Positions 23,875 through 37,242 of a stretch of 64,000 nt of DNA are shown piece by piece. Every line of letters starts with the position of its first letter. Positions within the stretch are counted from its first letter, which is position 1. Both the position numbers and the translations under genes were made by a program. The notes beneath the pieces are model-generated. The model made no database searches. It worked only from the letters and a program-made list of their open reading frames with translations, and had not been told where the DNA came from. Where the stretch lies: NCBI RefSeq assembly GCF_910596095.1, contig NC_056539.1:23489001-23553000 (forward strand), read 5' to 3'. The DNA is from Thunnus maccoyii (lineage: Eukaryota; Chordata; Actinopteri; Scombriformes; Scombridae).

Positions 23875-25686
23875 CATGTGAATTCTCCTTTAACATGTTG
23901 ACAGTTAATTCACATATATGGGATCTTTGATATGGACTAAAAGTGATAATGTGCGTTTTTGGAACAAATCTTTTTTATTTTTTTCTTGTGAATCAAACAG
24001 ATATAAGGCAGACAATTGTTTGTCTCGTGTACAAGGTACTATAGATTTTAGTCATTATCATGCATTGGTTTGTTACTGTAAGTCTTTCTCTCTTTTTTTG
24101 CACTTTTCCACATTTGCTTTTATAATTCCAAATGAAAGTTCACATAACAATACACCTTCACATCATATGCTGCCATACAAATGCCCAATGCACTTGCAAG
24201 AATTTCTTTACTTGCCAAACCCTGTACTTCACGTGTGATAGTACCCTCATCACTTGAAATGTATGAATGTGTTTTTCAAAAGCTTACTTGTCCTTACAAA
24301 GATTGAATTGACATTTAAATTGTTGCCTCACCGTAGCTGTCATTAAATTAAGTACAAATTGTGAAGGCTTTTGTTTTCTGGTGTGTTTCATTGGTCCACC
24401 TCTCAGCATAAAGCACAAATAGACATACAGTATGTAAAGAAAGTCAGACCGACCCAACTCCCTTCTCTGCTCTGTGGGAAAGAGACATTTTTGGAGGCGA
24501 TGCTCTATGTGGCCTTTGTTCCCCTGTCAGTCTGGCCTTGATCAAATATTTATGTTTCCTTGTTGAACTCCTCACCCTTTTTTCCCGGTTGGTTTCTTCT
24601 CTCCCAGTCTCTGACGACATTTGCCCCGTTGTACACCAACATAACTGCCTGTCTTCTCCGTCTTTTTGTCTCTCTCCTCGCTGTTTCTGCTACCTGACCT
24701 TTCCTCTTTCCGTACTGCTCTGTCAGCCTTTTAGTCCTCTTTCATGTTCTCCTTGATTAATTACAGCAGAGGGGGGAGTTTAAGCTAAAAGTGGGACTTG
24801 CTGTCATACAAATCAGTGGCAGTATATTTTGGAGCCTGGCTCATCTTTGAAGAAGTGTCTTTGTGAGTTTACTACAACTGATGCTAATTTCTCAGTACCT
24901 GAGTCATGTACATGATACCAAAACAACAGTGTTTTTTATTCCTTATTGTATTTTTTATACAAAATCACTTCTTTTAGTTCTCAAATGTTGTTTAGCAACA
25001 AGCAGCTATACAGGAACTTTGCCGACATAAAATAGTCTAGAATTGGATTTTTTTTAATAAAATTAAAATCAGGAACTATTTGAACTATTTGTAAACAAGA
25101 TAATAAATCTTCCTGGAATGCCAGCTTTCAATATTTGACAGTTTGTAATACTTGGTGCTATAGATATATTCTCGTATGCACCATAGAGTATTGAGGGTTG
25201 AGGATAACGTGGTTGGGTTGGAGCACTACACAGATAATTATTGGTCTCTTTATTTAAGAAACAGTTGCATGGAAACATCCCTATAAAATATGCCAGTAAG
25301 TAAGAAGATAAGGCAACCTCTGATTAGCACCTTTCAACAACAAAGCAGTTCAAAGTGCTTGACTGTATGTAACATGTAAAAGAGCATTAAGACAAGATCT
25401 AAAAGAAACACAAAGCAATATAAAAAGACACATATAAATAAGACTTTAAAAGAATGAAATAAATGAGAAGATAAAAATAAGCTAAAATGGAATAAAACAC
25501 AAGAATAAAGATGTACAGCGCAGTGTAAAATGTTAATTTAATAAAATGCAATGACAAAGAGAAATGTTTTAAGCCTCAATTTAAAATAAATCATACAGTA
25601 TTGTAAGTTTGATAATGATAATCCTCAATTTGTAGATTTCAGTGAATAAATTAAATGAACAAAACTTTAAGAGTATCAAACACAAG

Positions 25687-25790
25687 GGGGCCCCTGTAGC
25701 TTAAGACGCCTACCATGAGATGCCTCCGCTGGTTTGAGTCCGGCTTGGGAACCTTTGTTGCATCTGCTGTCCTGTCGTCTGTCTACTGTA
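25687..25790 (+). repeat. tRNA-derived SINE
   Basis: An A-box-like tgtagcttaagacgcc and a B-box-like ggtttgagtcc lie about 30 bp apart, followed by the body ggcttgggaacctttgttgc shared (antisense) with 23195-23345 and 56820-56945. It lacks a clover-leaf fold and a proper acceptor stem, so it is not a tRNA gene. Confidence 0.65.
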
Positions 25791-26229
25791 ATACAGATAT
25801 AAAAATGATAATGACCATTACTCATCCCATCCTGCTCTTAATTTTGAATCATGACTCAACCAGAGCTTGCGTCACAATTTGATTTACACCTGACTAACGG
25901 GCGTACTTTTAGCTTCCTGTATGTCCGTTTCCGTTGGTTTGGATTAATGGATGTCCTGACGATGCAGTGTTGATGTAACCGGGTCCAGAGCAGCCACGTC
26001 CACCCTGTACTCATTTGCCTTAAAGTTAGGGTGTGTGTGTGTGTATGTGTGTGTGTGTGTGGTCTGTCATAGGCTACTTCTGGGGACAAATTTCAGACTT
26101 AAGACCAGTTAATTGGGGACTGCTTGCCCAATTGGGAACAAAAGTCGTGTCCTCAATTGGGGAAAAGTGGTTAAAGTTCAGGTTAGGGTAAGTCTCCAGG
26201 AAATCAGTGTAAGTCTATGTAATGTCCCC

Positions 26230-26690
26230 AAAAGTGACCATGATCTGATATATATGTATGTAGATCTTTATTGTACACCAAGGTGGAAAATTGTCTTTGG
26301 CTCAACAAACACAAGAAACAACAACATAAAGACGGACAAGCAGTAAGTAAAACAAACACATAGACAAGGTGACATTACATATTGAAAATACATGACTGAT
26401 CCCTCTTTAAAAGCAGTTTGTGTGGCTTAAATCTCATCAGTCCCTTTGCAGAGTTAAGAACATTGATGGCACTTTTGATGAAGGATTTCTTAAATACAGT
26501 TTTAGTTGCCAGAGGGACTCTATAGTGCCTCCTGGAGCTCAAAGGCTCAAACTGGTTGAAGCAAGGATGGGAGATATCTGCCAGGATACTCTTCGCCTTC
26601 TTCCTTGTCCTTTCTGTGAAAAGTTGAGTCAAGAGCTTTGGGGTTTGCTTGTCATTAACACAATCCAAAGGATTTCCTGAGTACAGGAGA
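26230..26690 (-). mobile_element. 3' fragment of a LINE (non-LTR retrotransposon)
   Basis: The minus strand encodes KAKSILADISHPCFNQFEPL and RRHYRVPLATKTVFKKSFI. These match the typical C-terminal end of fish L2/Rex-type LINE reverse transcriptase proteins (a SILxDxxHP... followed by RRxRVP...KxSFxxSAI pattern). The presumed 3'UTR continues to about 26230. The element is 5'-truncated, as is usual for LINE copies. Confidence 0.7.
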
Positions 26691-27731
26691 CAGACTCACT
26701 CACCTGTAACATTCACATCCATCAGTGCAGTGAGCCTGGGAGTTTGTCTTAACATATTTTCCTATACAGTGTGGAAGGGCTCTCAAATGTTTGTCCTGTC
26801 TGGATCAGAGTGGAATTTTTCCATATCCAACTCTTCCATTTATGGCTATACTCATGAGGTCTCAGGAATTATAAACTCTACTGTGAGTAAGAAAAGGAAG
26901 CATGATTCAAATCCTATCTGTGAAGTTGTTGAAATGTAACTAGCAAATACTCGCTGCAGACTTCATGAAAACTTCTGTTCTTCAAACACTGCAAATGTAT
27001 AATTAACATTAGATATGATTCACCAAACTGATGCATCCAGAAAATCCAGATTAACTATGTTTTTGTTGCAATGTAATGAAGCCAGATAATCTGATAATAA
27101 TCTGAATGTCCGAATAAAAACATTCATATTTAAATATTGTAAAATTAGGGGTCAAAATGAAGTACTGTATCAAATCAGAGACACTGATAAGAAAATAAAA
27201 GAAAGTTAAAAAAAGAAATTGCCCCACGTACTGATAAATTATTACACTGATTGTGCTAGAATTCATTTTCAAGAATTTAAAATGTAAAATGCTGAAATTT
27301 TTCATTTAGTTTGATGTTTTGACTTTTGAATAAAAAGTAAATTATCACGCACATAAGCAACAATGACAATAGAATACATTAAAAATACGTATTCAATACA
27401 ATTCATTTCAGTTGGATGGTTATTTATATGTTTGTATCAAAAAAGTGTTTTATATCAAAAATTACATCATAGAAAATTTGAACTACAGTTAATTATAAAA
27501 CAGGAATTGGATAGTTTCTAAGGTGTCCTAACAGACATGACCATGAGACACTTTTACTGAATGTAAACATTACAGCTACACTTATATTATTGCTTAAAAA
27601 GTTATACAATATTTACATAAGAAATCTGCAATCAGTTGTCTTTCAATTAGTCGCTAAAAGCATTTCAGACAATATGAACTGACATTTGGAACGTGACGAA
27701 TTATCCATTGCCCATAGATGTAAAATTATGT

Positions 27732-27742
27732 TTTATTTTATT
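27732..27742 (-). terminator. plvap: Candidate plvap polyadenylation signal
   Basis: On the minus strand an AATAAAATAAAA run lies about 1 kb beyond the plvap stop. An ATTAAA variant nearer the stop (about 28350) is the alternative. Neither can be confirmed from sequence alone. Confidence 0.3.
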
Positions 27743-28726
27743 TTCCATTTTTATGTCAGTCTTCTCTTGCATCATACTGAACACATAATTATCACAATGT
27801 ATTATTTTTATGCATATTAAGGAAACAAAAGTGTTCCAAGAAAGCACTGTACCCACTGTTCGCAGCCAAAGCACTGTATGTACTCATCACCTTGTACTTA
27901 TGAAAGGAAAAGGAAGTAGTAAAGCCTGAGAACAGTTCATAGAACAGCTACTGTATGTGTTAAATGCACCATAAAAAAGGCAATGAATAGACTTAAAAGC
28001 TCAATATTTTAACTGAATTAGTCATAAAAACTGCAGCTTTCAGTCTAATTCATATCACATCTCTTACTTCTTATTTCTGACATGCAGTATTTTGGACTTC
28101 TAGTGACTGTCTGTGCAGATGTGATGATGTGTTTATGACTTGCTGGATGTGTGTATTGTCATCCGGCTTTCAGTAGAAAATAAATCTAAGAATAGCGTGA
28201 TTCACTAGGAAACATAAATGTAGCTATTTCAAGAGTTTTCTGTTTATAGCAGACAATTGTGCTGCACAAAGTCTGTCTGGTTCTTTGGTGTATTTTTAAT
28301 GCCAGAGAGACAAAGGAAACAATACAGTTAAGGTGTGCTCAGTTTTTTAAAGTTTAATTCCATGATGAAGTAAAGATTTTCCAATATCTGTTTTCTTAAC
28401 CACACAAAACTACAGTGAGTAACTCACAAGAGAACATATTTACACCGGTGTCATTAACATTTTTACAGGTACATTTTCACAGCAAATGTTTTTAACTCAC
28501 AAATGAAACTTCTTTTTTTTTCCAAGTAGAGCTACATGAAGCATGCACAGAGCAGAACAACAAAAGATACGTCATTAATGTGGAGTCAGAGTATTTACAG
28601 GTTGTGTTTGGTGATGTGTGAAGTATGTCCAGAATTATATACATGTCCTTAAATTCTTTTAAAGGCAGAACGTTGATCACTGTGGCACAATACTGGTGCC
28701 TTGAATGATTACACTGTTGGTTCATT

Positions 28727-31700
28727 TCATCTCACCTGGAAGAGAAAACATTGATAATTATGATTAAATATCAGTGTAATTTATGTTGATACAGTTTACA
28801 GAAAGAAACATTTGAATAAGATGCAGAGAATAGACTTTTTTCATCATTGTTTCATAATGAAAACATACATTAAAAGATGAAAGTTTGAGTGTTTTTTTCG
28901 TACTCATAAACCCTTTAAATTTGAATCTCCTGGTCTGTACAGTCAACACAAAATCTGGCACTCACTGAAATAACACATTGTAAAAACAGTAATCTGAGAC
29001 AGTAGGTATTTATTCTAATATAAAGTTTACCGTTGGAGTTTTTCTGAGGACGGGTGCTCCAATAGAGGGATAGTTGGCCACAGTTTGTCTGTTCAGCTGT
29101 GGCGCCGTCTGTATGCCAGGAGTTTTAGGGGCACCAAACTGAAAAAACATAATATTAATTAACAAGTTGCACACATTTGCACAGCTTCTTCTGACACCTA
29201 CACCGCCAGTAATAACCATTAACAAAATGGGGACATTTTGTGAACTTCTGAGTTCCTAAAAATTGTTTCCCTTTGTTATCTTCCCTGCCCATCCTTCCTG
29301 CTGCTGCTGCCCTCAGATTCCTCTTTTCTGCTGAGTCCACACGCAACACCTTGCCTCTACCCTGATGTTCATGTAATCAGTGGAGTACATCTCATTTAAG
29401 GGCGGAGTTGTAGATGGTACTCTTGTGAATATGCTCAGAAAACCTAGCACAAGATATTTACAAGTAGGATTTTATCATTTTTAACCTGTAAATTGCCTTG
29501 ACTCTGACTTAGAGAATAAAGAAATAGGTGCAAGATGCTGAGACCCAAGCAGACTTGATTCCTGCTTTACTAGGGCACAAAAATGATTATCTGTCCCCAG
29601 CGAATAAAGTTTTAAAACCATTTGTGGGTACTGCCTTCCCTGATTTCCTTTCATATATATGCACAGAACAAATGACGGGTCTTCTGTATGTATTTTACCT
29701 TACAGTTGGGCTGAGCAGAGAGCATGTCATTCAGGGTCTGCAGCTCTTTCACTTTCAGGGCCAAACTGTCTTCCTGCAGTTTCTTCTGTTCTCTCAGTCG
29801 ATTCTTCTCCATCAGTAATGTCTCCATCTGAACAAAATATACATGTCTTATTTTAAAGGGAAAACAGTGTAAAAGATGATAGAAATTGTAATAAAAATAG
29901 TCATATAAATAAAGTAAAATACCAGTCATACTTTTAAAACCAGATGCTGAGGAAATCAGCTTCTCACTCTTGTTTTCCAACCTCACAGATGTATATTTAT
30001 GTACTGTCACATATCCGTGAACACACATATACTCTACCTGCTCATCATGAGTCTTTTGCTTTTGCTGTAGCTGCAAGTCGGCGTCGGCGACTGTCTTACT
30101 GCGACTGAGTTCACACTGCTTCAGTTCGGCGGTCAAGTGTGAGGTTTGCACCATCAGGCGACTTGACAGGCCTTGGATCTCGGACACCTGGAAGAAGAAA
30201 ATCAGTTTTTTTTAAATAAATGTGATGTACTTCTCATCTGATGTCATGTTGTTCTTTTTAAATTTCTGCTTTTCTAAAAAAAATTGCAGAAGAAAGAAGC
30301 AGGCGTGTTGGCTGAGTGCGGTATCAAGAGAGTCCCTCAGAGATAATGTGCTGTGATTGAAGAATGTGTCACTCTCTACAGCACCAAATATGTTTCCAGA
30401 TGGTGCCTTTACATAATTGTACCTGTTTTTGTTTACGATGTGTCTATTTCTATCCGAATGTCAACAATGTGAGTGTTTGTTCATGTTCATTTTCCTTGAC
30501 ATCACGCTGCAGTACATGCCATACAGCTGATGTAAGAATGAAATCTATACTGAATGTCTCCTTGAGGGAAAGAAACTATACGTTAATGTTGCTCTAAATA
30601 AACTATACAGAGCCTGTGACATTAAATGATTGCTAATTATATTTTCCAAAGTATGCAGCTGAATCAGTGGAACGTATCCACAAAGTAGAACGATAAGTTT
30701 GATAAATTTGAATGTTAAAATGGTGAGAAAAGTTGCAAATGCAAATTTACATACAGTATATTTAGACTTATTAGTTTAATGCATTCCATGATCTTTCCAC
30801 ATTTACGTTATCATGTAACTTTGTGGTCACAAGAAGCTGCTTATGAATATATATAATCAATGATATATACAATTTTACCAGGGAGTCAATAAGATCCCAG
30901 CACTACCATATTCTTAAGAAACTAAATATTTTAAGTTTTGATCATCTCATTAAATTTGCTAATATTAAACAAAAAAACCCCCCCAAAATTCCTAATCCCA
31001 AAATAACCATGCTTAGGTGCTCAGTGATGTGGTGGCACCTCTCAGGGTTTCTGGCTCAGTAACTCAGGGTGCGGTTATGGGGAACTGTAAAGTTCATCTT
31101 TTTCTTTTTGGGGGATCAATACATGGAACTTTACCCACAGAACTCAAAACGAAGCATGAATGGAGTCATTTTAAACTCAGTTGAAAAAAGCTTTTAAATA
31201 GGGGTCAGTCATGTATGATCTGGTGCTCGTCATTGAGTTTTATGGTTATTTTATGGTATCATTGTTTGGGTTTGTATGTATTTTTGTTGAGTTTTGTGTG
31301 TCTGTATAAAGCATATCTACGGGCGAGCATGGCAAACTTGCTCTGGTATGTGTCATTAAAAAAAACAACATGGAATTTCTGTTTGAATTTTTGCCTGCAT
31401 GTAAAAAAAAAAAAAAAAGATTGAATAAGTGACAAAAAAAAGTTAACAGGAAACACCTGACTTCTAACAAAAAATGAGGCAAAAGTACATTTGATTCATT
31501 TGTTTTTGGAAAAGTTGAGTTTGAATTTTGTCAAACAATACATTCCAGCACTAAAACAAACTATTTTTGTCTCCTCACTCAGAGTTGTATCCAAATGAAA
31601 TATTGCTTTTCAGAGTAACATAACATATTTGCTGAGGATATGTCTTTTTGTTGTCCTGCACATTGCTGCTGTGTCAGCAGAGCCACATGCTTCACCTCTG

Positions 31701-33879
31701 CTTTGACCCTGAGTTCATCCCTCATAGGACATCTGTCTCTTTAGCTAGATTCATCACGAATGATGCAGCGGATAGACTTCCTCCCTTGAGAAACTGATTT
31801 CCCATCCAAATTGTTCTTGGAATATTCCATCAACATCAAGAATTTAAAGGAAGGTTGGCTAGACAGGACTGAGGACAGATTCTGTTAATTGTAGTTCCTA
31901 TTAATGCAAGTTATTTTGCATTAATTATGATATTATTATCATATATAATAATGTTATTTCATGCATTTAAAAGCATCACACATCTACTAAAATCACAAAA
32001 TATGCTGCATGAACGCACCTTGTTGCCGACGTTGTCTAAGTACATCTGAAACTTATTCTCCACGTCTCTGGACAGGTTAGTGCAGCTGTTTTTTATCTTC
32101 TCCATTTGCTCCTGCTGGCGCTCACAGGTGAGGTGGAAGGTCAGCTGGTGGGGAAACAGGTTATTGATCTTGTTCAGGAAATCCCTGGTCACCGTTTGGA
32201 TCCCGTCCAAAGACTGAGCAAAGTCCTCTTTGCATTTCCTAATTAAAAAAATGAAGCCTTTAATGTCTTTATTCCTATAATGTTTCATAGTCAGTTAGTC
32301 GCGCAAAGCAGAGAAGACAAACACACAGTACCTGGAGTAGGTGGTGAGCTGCTCCTTCAGCATGGTGTTATCCCTGCGCAGGGTGATGGTATCCTGGTGA
32401 TATGTGTCTCTGTCTTTGAGGGCACTGTCTCTCTCATGCATCAGATACTGAACCGTCTGGCTGAAATTTGCCTCAATGAGATTTATCATAGCTTTCTGCT
32501 GGCTGTTGAGGCTCTGCAAGGTCTTCAATTCATCTGGAGAGTTCAGAGAAAAACAGAAAAACGTTAAATGGACAGTTATACTTTTATCAACAGTTATTTT
32601 CTGTGGGGTTTTTTTAATATTAACTTAATCTGAATACTAATTTGATCATTTTATTCATTTTGCAGCACTCTTAACCACGAAAACGTGTTAATTGTAGCTA
32701 GGTGCAAGGAGTAATTCAACAATGTTTAAACAATATTTTAGCATTAGACTTGGTATAGGATAGGAGTACATACTGCCAGAAGGGGCCAGGGCAGGAGACA
32801 GCATTGGAGTGGTGGGACACCGCATCATCGTGCTACGTGTTGTTGCAATCTGCCTTTCATAGATAGCCTATGAAGGAAAAAAAAAACAGGATGATTAGAG
32901 ATTTGTAGAGTTTATTGAATTACCATGGTAAAAAAAAAATTATAACAATGCCAGAAGAAATATTCATGTTGTATAATTTTCAAAATGAACACATTGTAAA
33001 AAACTTGATTGTTGAAAAGAGAATTTATGATCTGCTTCTCAGTACATCCTTGCAAAAACCTGGTATTAACTTTTGTTAAGGATATCTTTCAATAGATGCA
33101 CACATCCAACCAATATTCCACATTAATCAAGTCCTGTACTTACTAATTTGCTTTTTAATTGATGCTCTGTGTTGTTGGCATCAGTCTTAAACTTCTCCAT
33201 CTCTTTCTCCAAAGCAGTTTTCTCAGCTGTGCGAGCTCCCAGCTGAGCTCCAAGCTCCCCTTTCTCCTTCCTCAGCTGGACGTTGTTCTCGCTCAGCCTG
33301 TTGAAGTTCAGCTCCAGCTCCTTCATAACAACAAATCATTCAGCATCATCAGATTCACTGCATTTCACAGCTCTGAATGCGTTATCATAAGTGTGAAATG
33401 AAAAGGTAAAATGCGTTATGTGTGGTTGATTCTGCAGCACTGAAGAGTTTGATCAAAAGCCGCTGCAGAAAGCCCACTTAAGTCTCTTAAAGTCCCCTTC
33501 CACCAAAAAAAATTGTTTTTGCTTATTCTTACTTCACTCAGACATACATGATATTTTAAGAATTTTGGACTGCGTAATCAAACTTTTTGTAGAGAAGCTA
33601 TATCAGACACAAGTTACTTCAATCAGAATATTTTTATTTATTTACAGGTTTTCTGAGTAGGAACAAATCACTGACCTTCAATCTCTTCTCCTCTGCAGAC
33701 TTCTCGGGCTGTCCATAGATGAGGAAGAGCACCAGGCTGACGATGATGAGGGACTGGATCAGAGAAGAAAAGAAGAAGACGATCCTCATGTAGTAGCCGC
33801 AGCTTTTCCCTTTAGGCCTATGCAGAGGCTCCCTTCCCTCCAGGCCAAACTTGGCCCGGGAGTAGCTGGAGCTGTACAT
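28727..33879 (-). CDS. plvap: plvap, plasmalemma vesicle-associated protein, complete, 9 coding exons
   Basis: Coding exons on the minus strand: 33676-33879, 33144-33320, 32774-32867, 32332-32533, 32019-32238, 30038-30187, 29699-29827, 29031-29138, 28727-28735. Phases join to about 430 aa (human 442). A short cytoplasmic N-terminus (about 1-30, ending GKSCGYYMR) precedes one signal-anchor helix (about 33-54, IVFFFSSLIQSLIIVSLVLFLIYG), giving a type II membrane protein. The rest is predicted coiled coil with Cys residues and N-glycosylation sequons (NNT in exon 2, NLS in exon 5). A Pro-rich tail follows. PLVAP dimers form diaphragms of endothelial fenestrae, caveolae and transendothelial channels. 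The last exon codes only for Val-Arg-stop and is the least certain part; reading through the exon 8 donor would give VNFILE instead. Confidence 0.92.
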
Positions 33880-34525
33880 GGCTGTTGGGGGTGAAATGTT
33901 GGCAGCTGGTTTGGAAGATCTAAACAGGAATTATTTTAGCTGCCAAAATCCACAGGGTTTTCCCTCTGATGTGTTTTTCTCTGCAGAACAGGTGCTGAAG
34001 CTTCAAGTTGATGCCTGTTGAGCTGAAATGGACGAAGAACCTGAGGTTAGATGATCACTTCACTGTCTTCTACAGCTCTGCCAAACAAGTCAGGCATACA
34101 GGCAGAAATGGCATGTATGGATGGATGTAAACAATGACCCTTAGGTGTGTTAAGGGGCCATGTTTATAAATGCTGCAGGACGCACACTTCCAGTCCATCC
34201 TGGCCCAGCCCTCACCTCACCTCCCTCTCCTCTCCTCCCTCATTGACCTCTGTCACAGTTACAGCCTCCAGCTGCACCGCTGCTCATATTGTCAAAAATT
34301 TTCCAAGTGGACGGAAAAACAGATTGTTTGGGGGGGGGGGGGATTTCATAAACATTACTGTAGTTACGCCTTAAGCCTCAAATTCATGTGCTATGAGTCA
34401 CTAGACAAGGCAAGCACTGCAACATATTTGTGATTAATGTGCTGCGCATGGCACATAATAAAAATCAATATAGTATAACCAAACAGTGAGCAGATTGACA
34501 CTTATTTTACTGCTTAGTCTGCACA
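33880..34525. other. plvap upstream region
   Basis: The plvap 5'UTR and promoter should lie here, on the minus strand. No TATA box or CpG island is obvious. A G13 homopolymer (34330-34342) is present. No gene is seen. Confidence 0.4.
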
Positions 34526-35346
34526 CAGAGGTGGAAGTACTTGTATCATTTATTTAAGTTAAAGTAGTAATACCACAATGTAAAAATACTCCATGTTAAA
34601 AGTCCTGCATTCAAAACTGTTACTTAAGTAAAGGTACATACTAAATACTTTTAAGTATCAAAATAACTTATTATGCGCTATATTATTGAGTTATGGATGC
34701 ATTGACATGTAAGCAGGATTTGAATGTTGTAGCTGCTCAATATGGAGCAAATTTTAACTGCTTTATGCTGATACACTTTTGGTCAAGCCTGGATTACCAA
34801 CTGGGCAACTGCTTCGGGTCTCCAGACTTCCAGCTGCCCCAGGTGCAAGGTCTGCCATTGGTTGCATGTAATTTAACTGTAAATTTGTTTAAGACTTTGC
34901 ACCACTTAAGTACAGGATCACCTAAGGTGGGTTATGAATATTACCCAATTATGGTTGCCCTGGTTTTATGAGTCTGTGTCAAAATCTGGTTTTAAGACTT
35001 AATCTTAGTTTATATTGTGCTCACATGGGGCCAGGTAGTACTCCAGTATAGGAGGGGGGGTAACAGAGCCCCCAAAACAAATAGGGCCCCTGGCAGGTCA
35101 ATCCAGACAGGCTGTTGGGTATTTTAACGTATAATAATGGATCACATTTTTTCAGTAATCATTCCTTTTATATCTAAAATCTTAATCTGCAAAATAATCA
35201 TAATTGTAGTGGAGCAAAAAGTACAATTATACCCTCTGAAATGAAGTGAAGTATAAAGTAGCATTAAATGTAAATGCTCAAGGAAAGTACAAGTATCTCA
35301 AAAGTACAGTCTTTGAGTGAATGTGCTTTGTTATATTCCACCACAG
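34526..35346. mobile_element. hAT-type miniature element with perfect 8-bp target duplication
   Basis: Exact octamers TCTGCACA (34518-34525 and 35347-35354) flank an 821-bp element. It begins CAGAGGTGGAAGTACTTG and ends ATATTCCACCACAG. Its arms match the element at 5565-6412 (acttaagtaaaagt motifs). The centre (about 34790-35120) is unrelated and may be a further nested insertion. The small frame 34693-34971 is not a recognised gene. Confidence 0.88.
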
Positions 35347-35354
35347 TCTGCACA

Positions 35355-37242
35355 ATATGAAAGACAGTGCAACAGATAAATATAGATACTGCAGACTGTC
35401 ACAGAATACCTGATCACATTCCTCCATCTAGTAGGTGAACAAAGTAAACCATGTAAGGAGAAAAAGCAGAAAATAACACGCAAAACAAAAAATTTCCACC
35501 ATATCCTGTCCCGAGCAGGCACGGAAAGGAGTCATGGCAGTGGAGGAGTGAAAGAATGAAAACAATAGGGACCTGTCATTCTTCAGGGATGAGGGAATAA
35601 CAAATTCTCCCTGCAAGCACAGACACACTGGATCCCCCCACACTGTTATCTGCAGTGATGACGTGAGGAACAGACGACTCTGCTGGGGAAGGGTGTGAAA
35701 GGGGAAAGGTCCTCTGGGCCCAGGGTTTTCCTGCTCCCTATTGTCTCCCTGACAACCTGTCCTCACCGGAAAAAAACTAATTTATGAAGGCGTGTAAGAG
35801 TGACAGAAAATGAGTGACTATCAGGAGGCAGGACAGACATCGGATCAACTTCTGAACAAAAACAGGAAACTTAACGGTTAAAGACCAAGATAAAAACACT
35901 TCTTAAGATAACTGACCAGACAAATTCATCGTAAAGGAAAATATATCTTTACAACTCAAGTAATATTTGTGCCATAAGAGATAACATTTACAATAACTGC
36001 TTAATCATGCTGTCATACAGATTCAGCAATATTAGAGTGATTATGAAGTTTGAGAGTAACGACATCTGTAGTTTAGCATTACAAAAAAAGTTTAACATTG
36101 ATGAAAGCATAAGAAAAGCCTTAAAAGCATTAAAGAAAAGCCTGTTTAGAATACAAAAATGTAGTGGCTTTATAAATATGCAACTCCTTTCTAACTCCAT
36201 TTCTTCAACAAGGACTTTGAGTTCAGAATCAGCTTCATTTCTAGAGGCAATCTGCTGCCATCTCGTGACAAGAACGTAGAAAGCACAGACACAAAATTCA
36301 ACATCTGAGGATGAAAAAATAGGATTAAACATGTTTTTTTTTTATGTCCAGAAACAGCTTCAGAAAGCTCATCTGTACAGTGTGTTTCAAGTGCAGCTAG
36401 ACTGGCAGTACGAGGGGCCTTTTTCACAATCGAAGCATCAACGCTACAGAGATCATTGTCAAGGAAAAAAAATGGATCAAATCAGGTCACACCTACATTA
36501 CGGTACATTCTGTCATTGTCTGTGTAATATACACTAGTGACAAATGAACAAATGAATAAATGCAACCCCTTATAAAATAAAAAAAATACATTAAAACAGG
36601 CAGCAAAGGTGGAAATTACCAACTAAAAGGAAAGGCAATATTACAGAAAATATGAGCAACGTGATACAGTACAATATATTCCAGTTCATTACTTCAAAGT
36701 CTCAAAAAACCTGCTATGGAAAATTATTACAGGTATTGCAGCTTGTTTACACTGATTTCACCCTTTAAGACTTACAGACATCAGTGTGGTCTAAGATCTG
36801 AGAGAAAAACAAATGTTTAGAGAGTAAGGTCGCTAAAGTGTTACTGTTGCTTTTTATTTTTTTTCCCTCCTCATCTCCTTCTTCTCTACCATCGCTCAGG
36901 TCTGACATCTACTTCATCACTACATCATCCACAAGAGTAACTTTAAAGCTAAAAATAAGATAATTAAATCATTATCTCAGCCTCAAACAATCAATCCCTC
37001 AATCATTCTCTTGTTGAAACACAGAGACTGTGTTAATATCAGCCTGTATAAACCATCTTGTTTCTTAAGAACCTGTCTTGGTTTTCCCAAATAATCTTAA
37101 ACCCATTATTTTTGTGCCATAGCAAGTTAATGGAAAAACCCTCAGAGATAAGTTATATTTGGGAAACCCCAGTCCTTTTATGTTGAACTACAGTGTGTGT
37201 GCATTTCCCATAGAAGCAGGGCTTTAATGAGAGAGTCCCATT
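35355..37242. other. Spacer between plvap and babam1
   Basis: No gene is supported. It should include the babam1 3'UTR; a minus-strand AATAAA at 36858-36853 lies about 385 bp past the babam1 stop and is a plausible poly(A) signal. The rest is AT-rich with short unconserved frames. Confidence 0.45.

Larger units (their letters stand above)
23875..27730. other. Intergenic region between gtpbp3 and plvap
   Basis: AT-rich spacer between convergent genes. It contains a LINE-tail-like or internal repeat (25308-25600, with caaagcagttcaaagtgctt), a SINE (25687-25790), a GT run (26030-26060) and a LINE fragment (26230-26690). No host exon is supported. Confidence 0.5.

Noticed and set aside
25687..25790. 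Possible tRNA gene
   Set aside because: There are A- and B-box-like motifs but no clover-leaf pairing; related copies with the same body at 23195 and 56820 show it is a SINE.
34693..34971. 92-codon plus-strand frame
   Set aside because: It lies wholly inside a hAT-type element flanked by exact target duplications.
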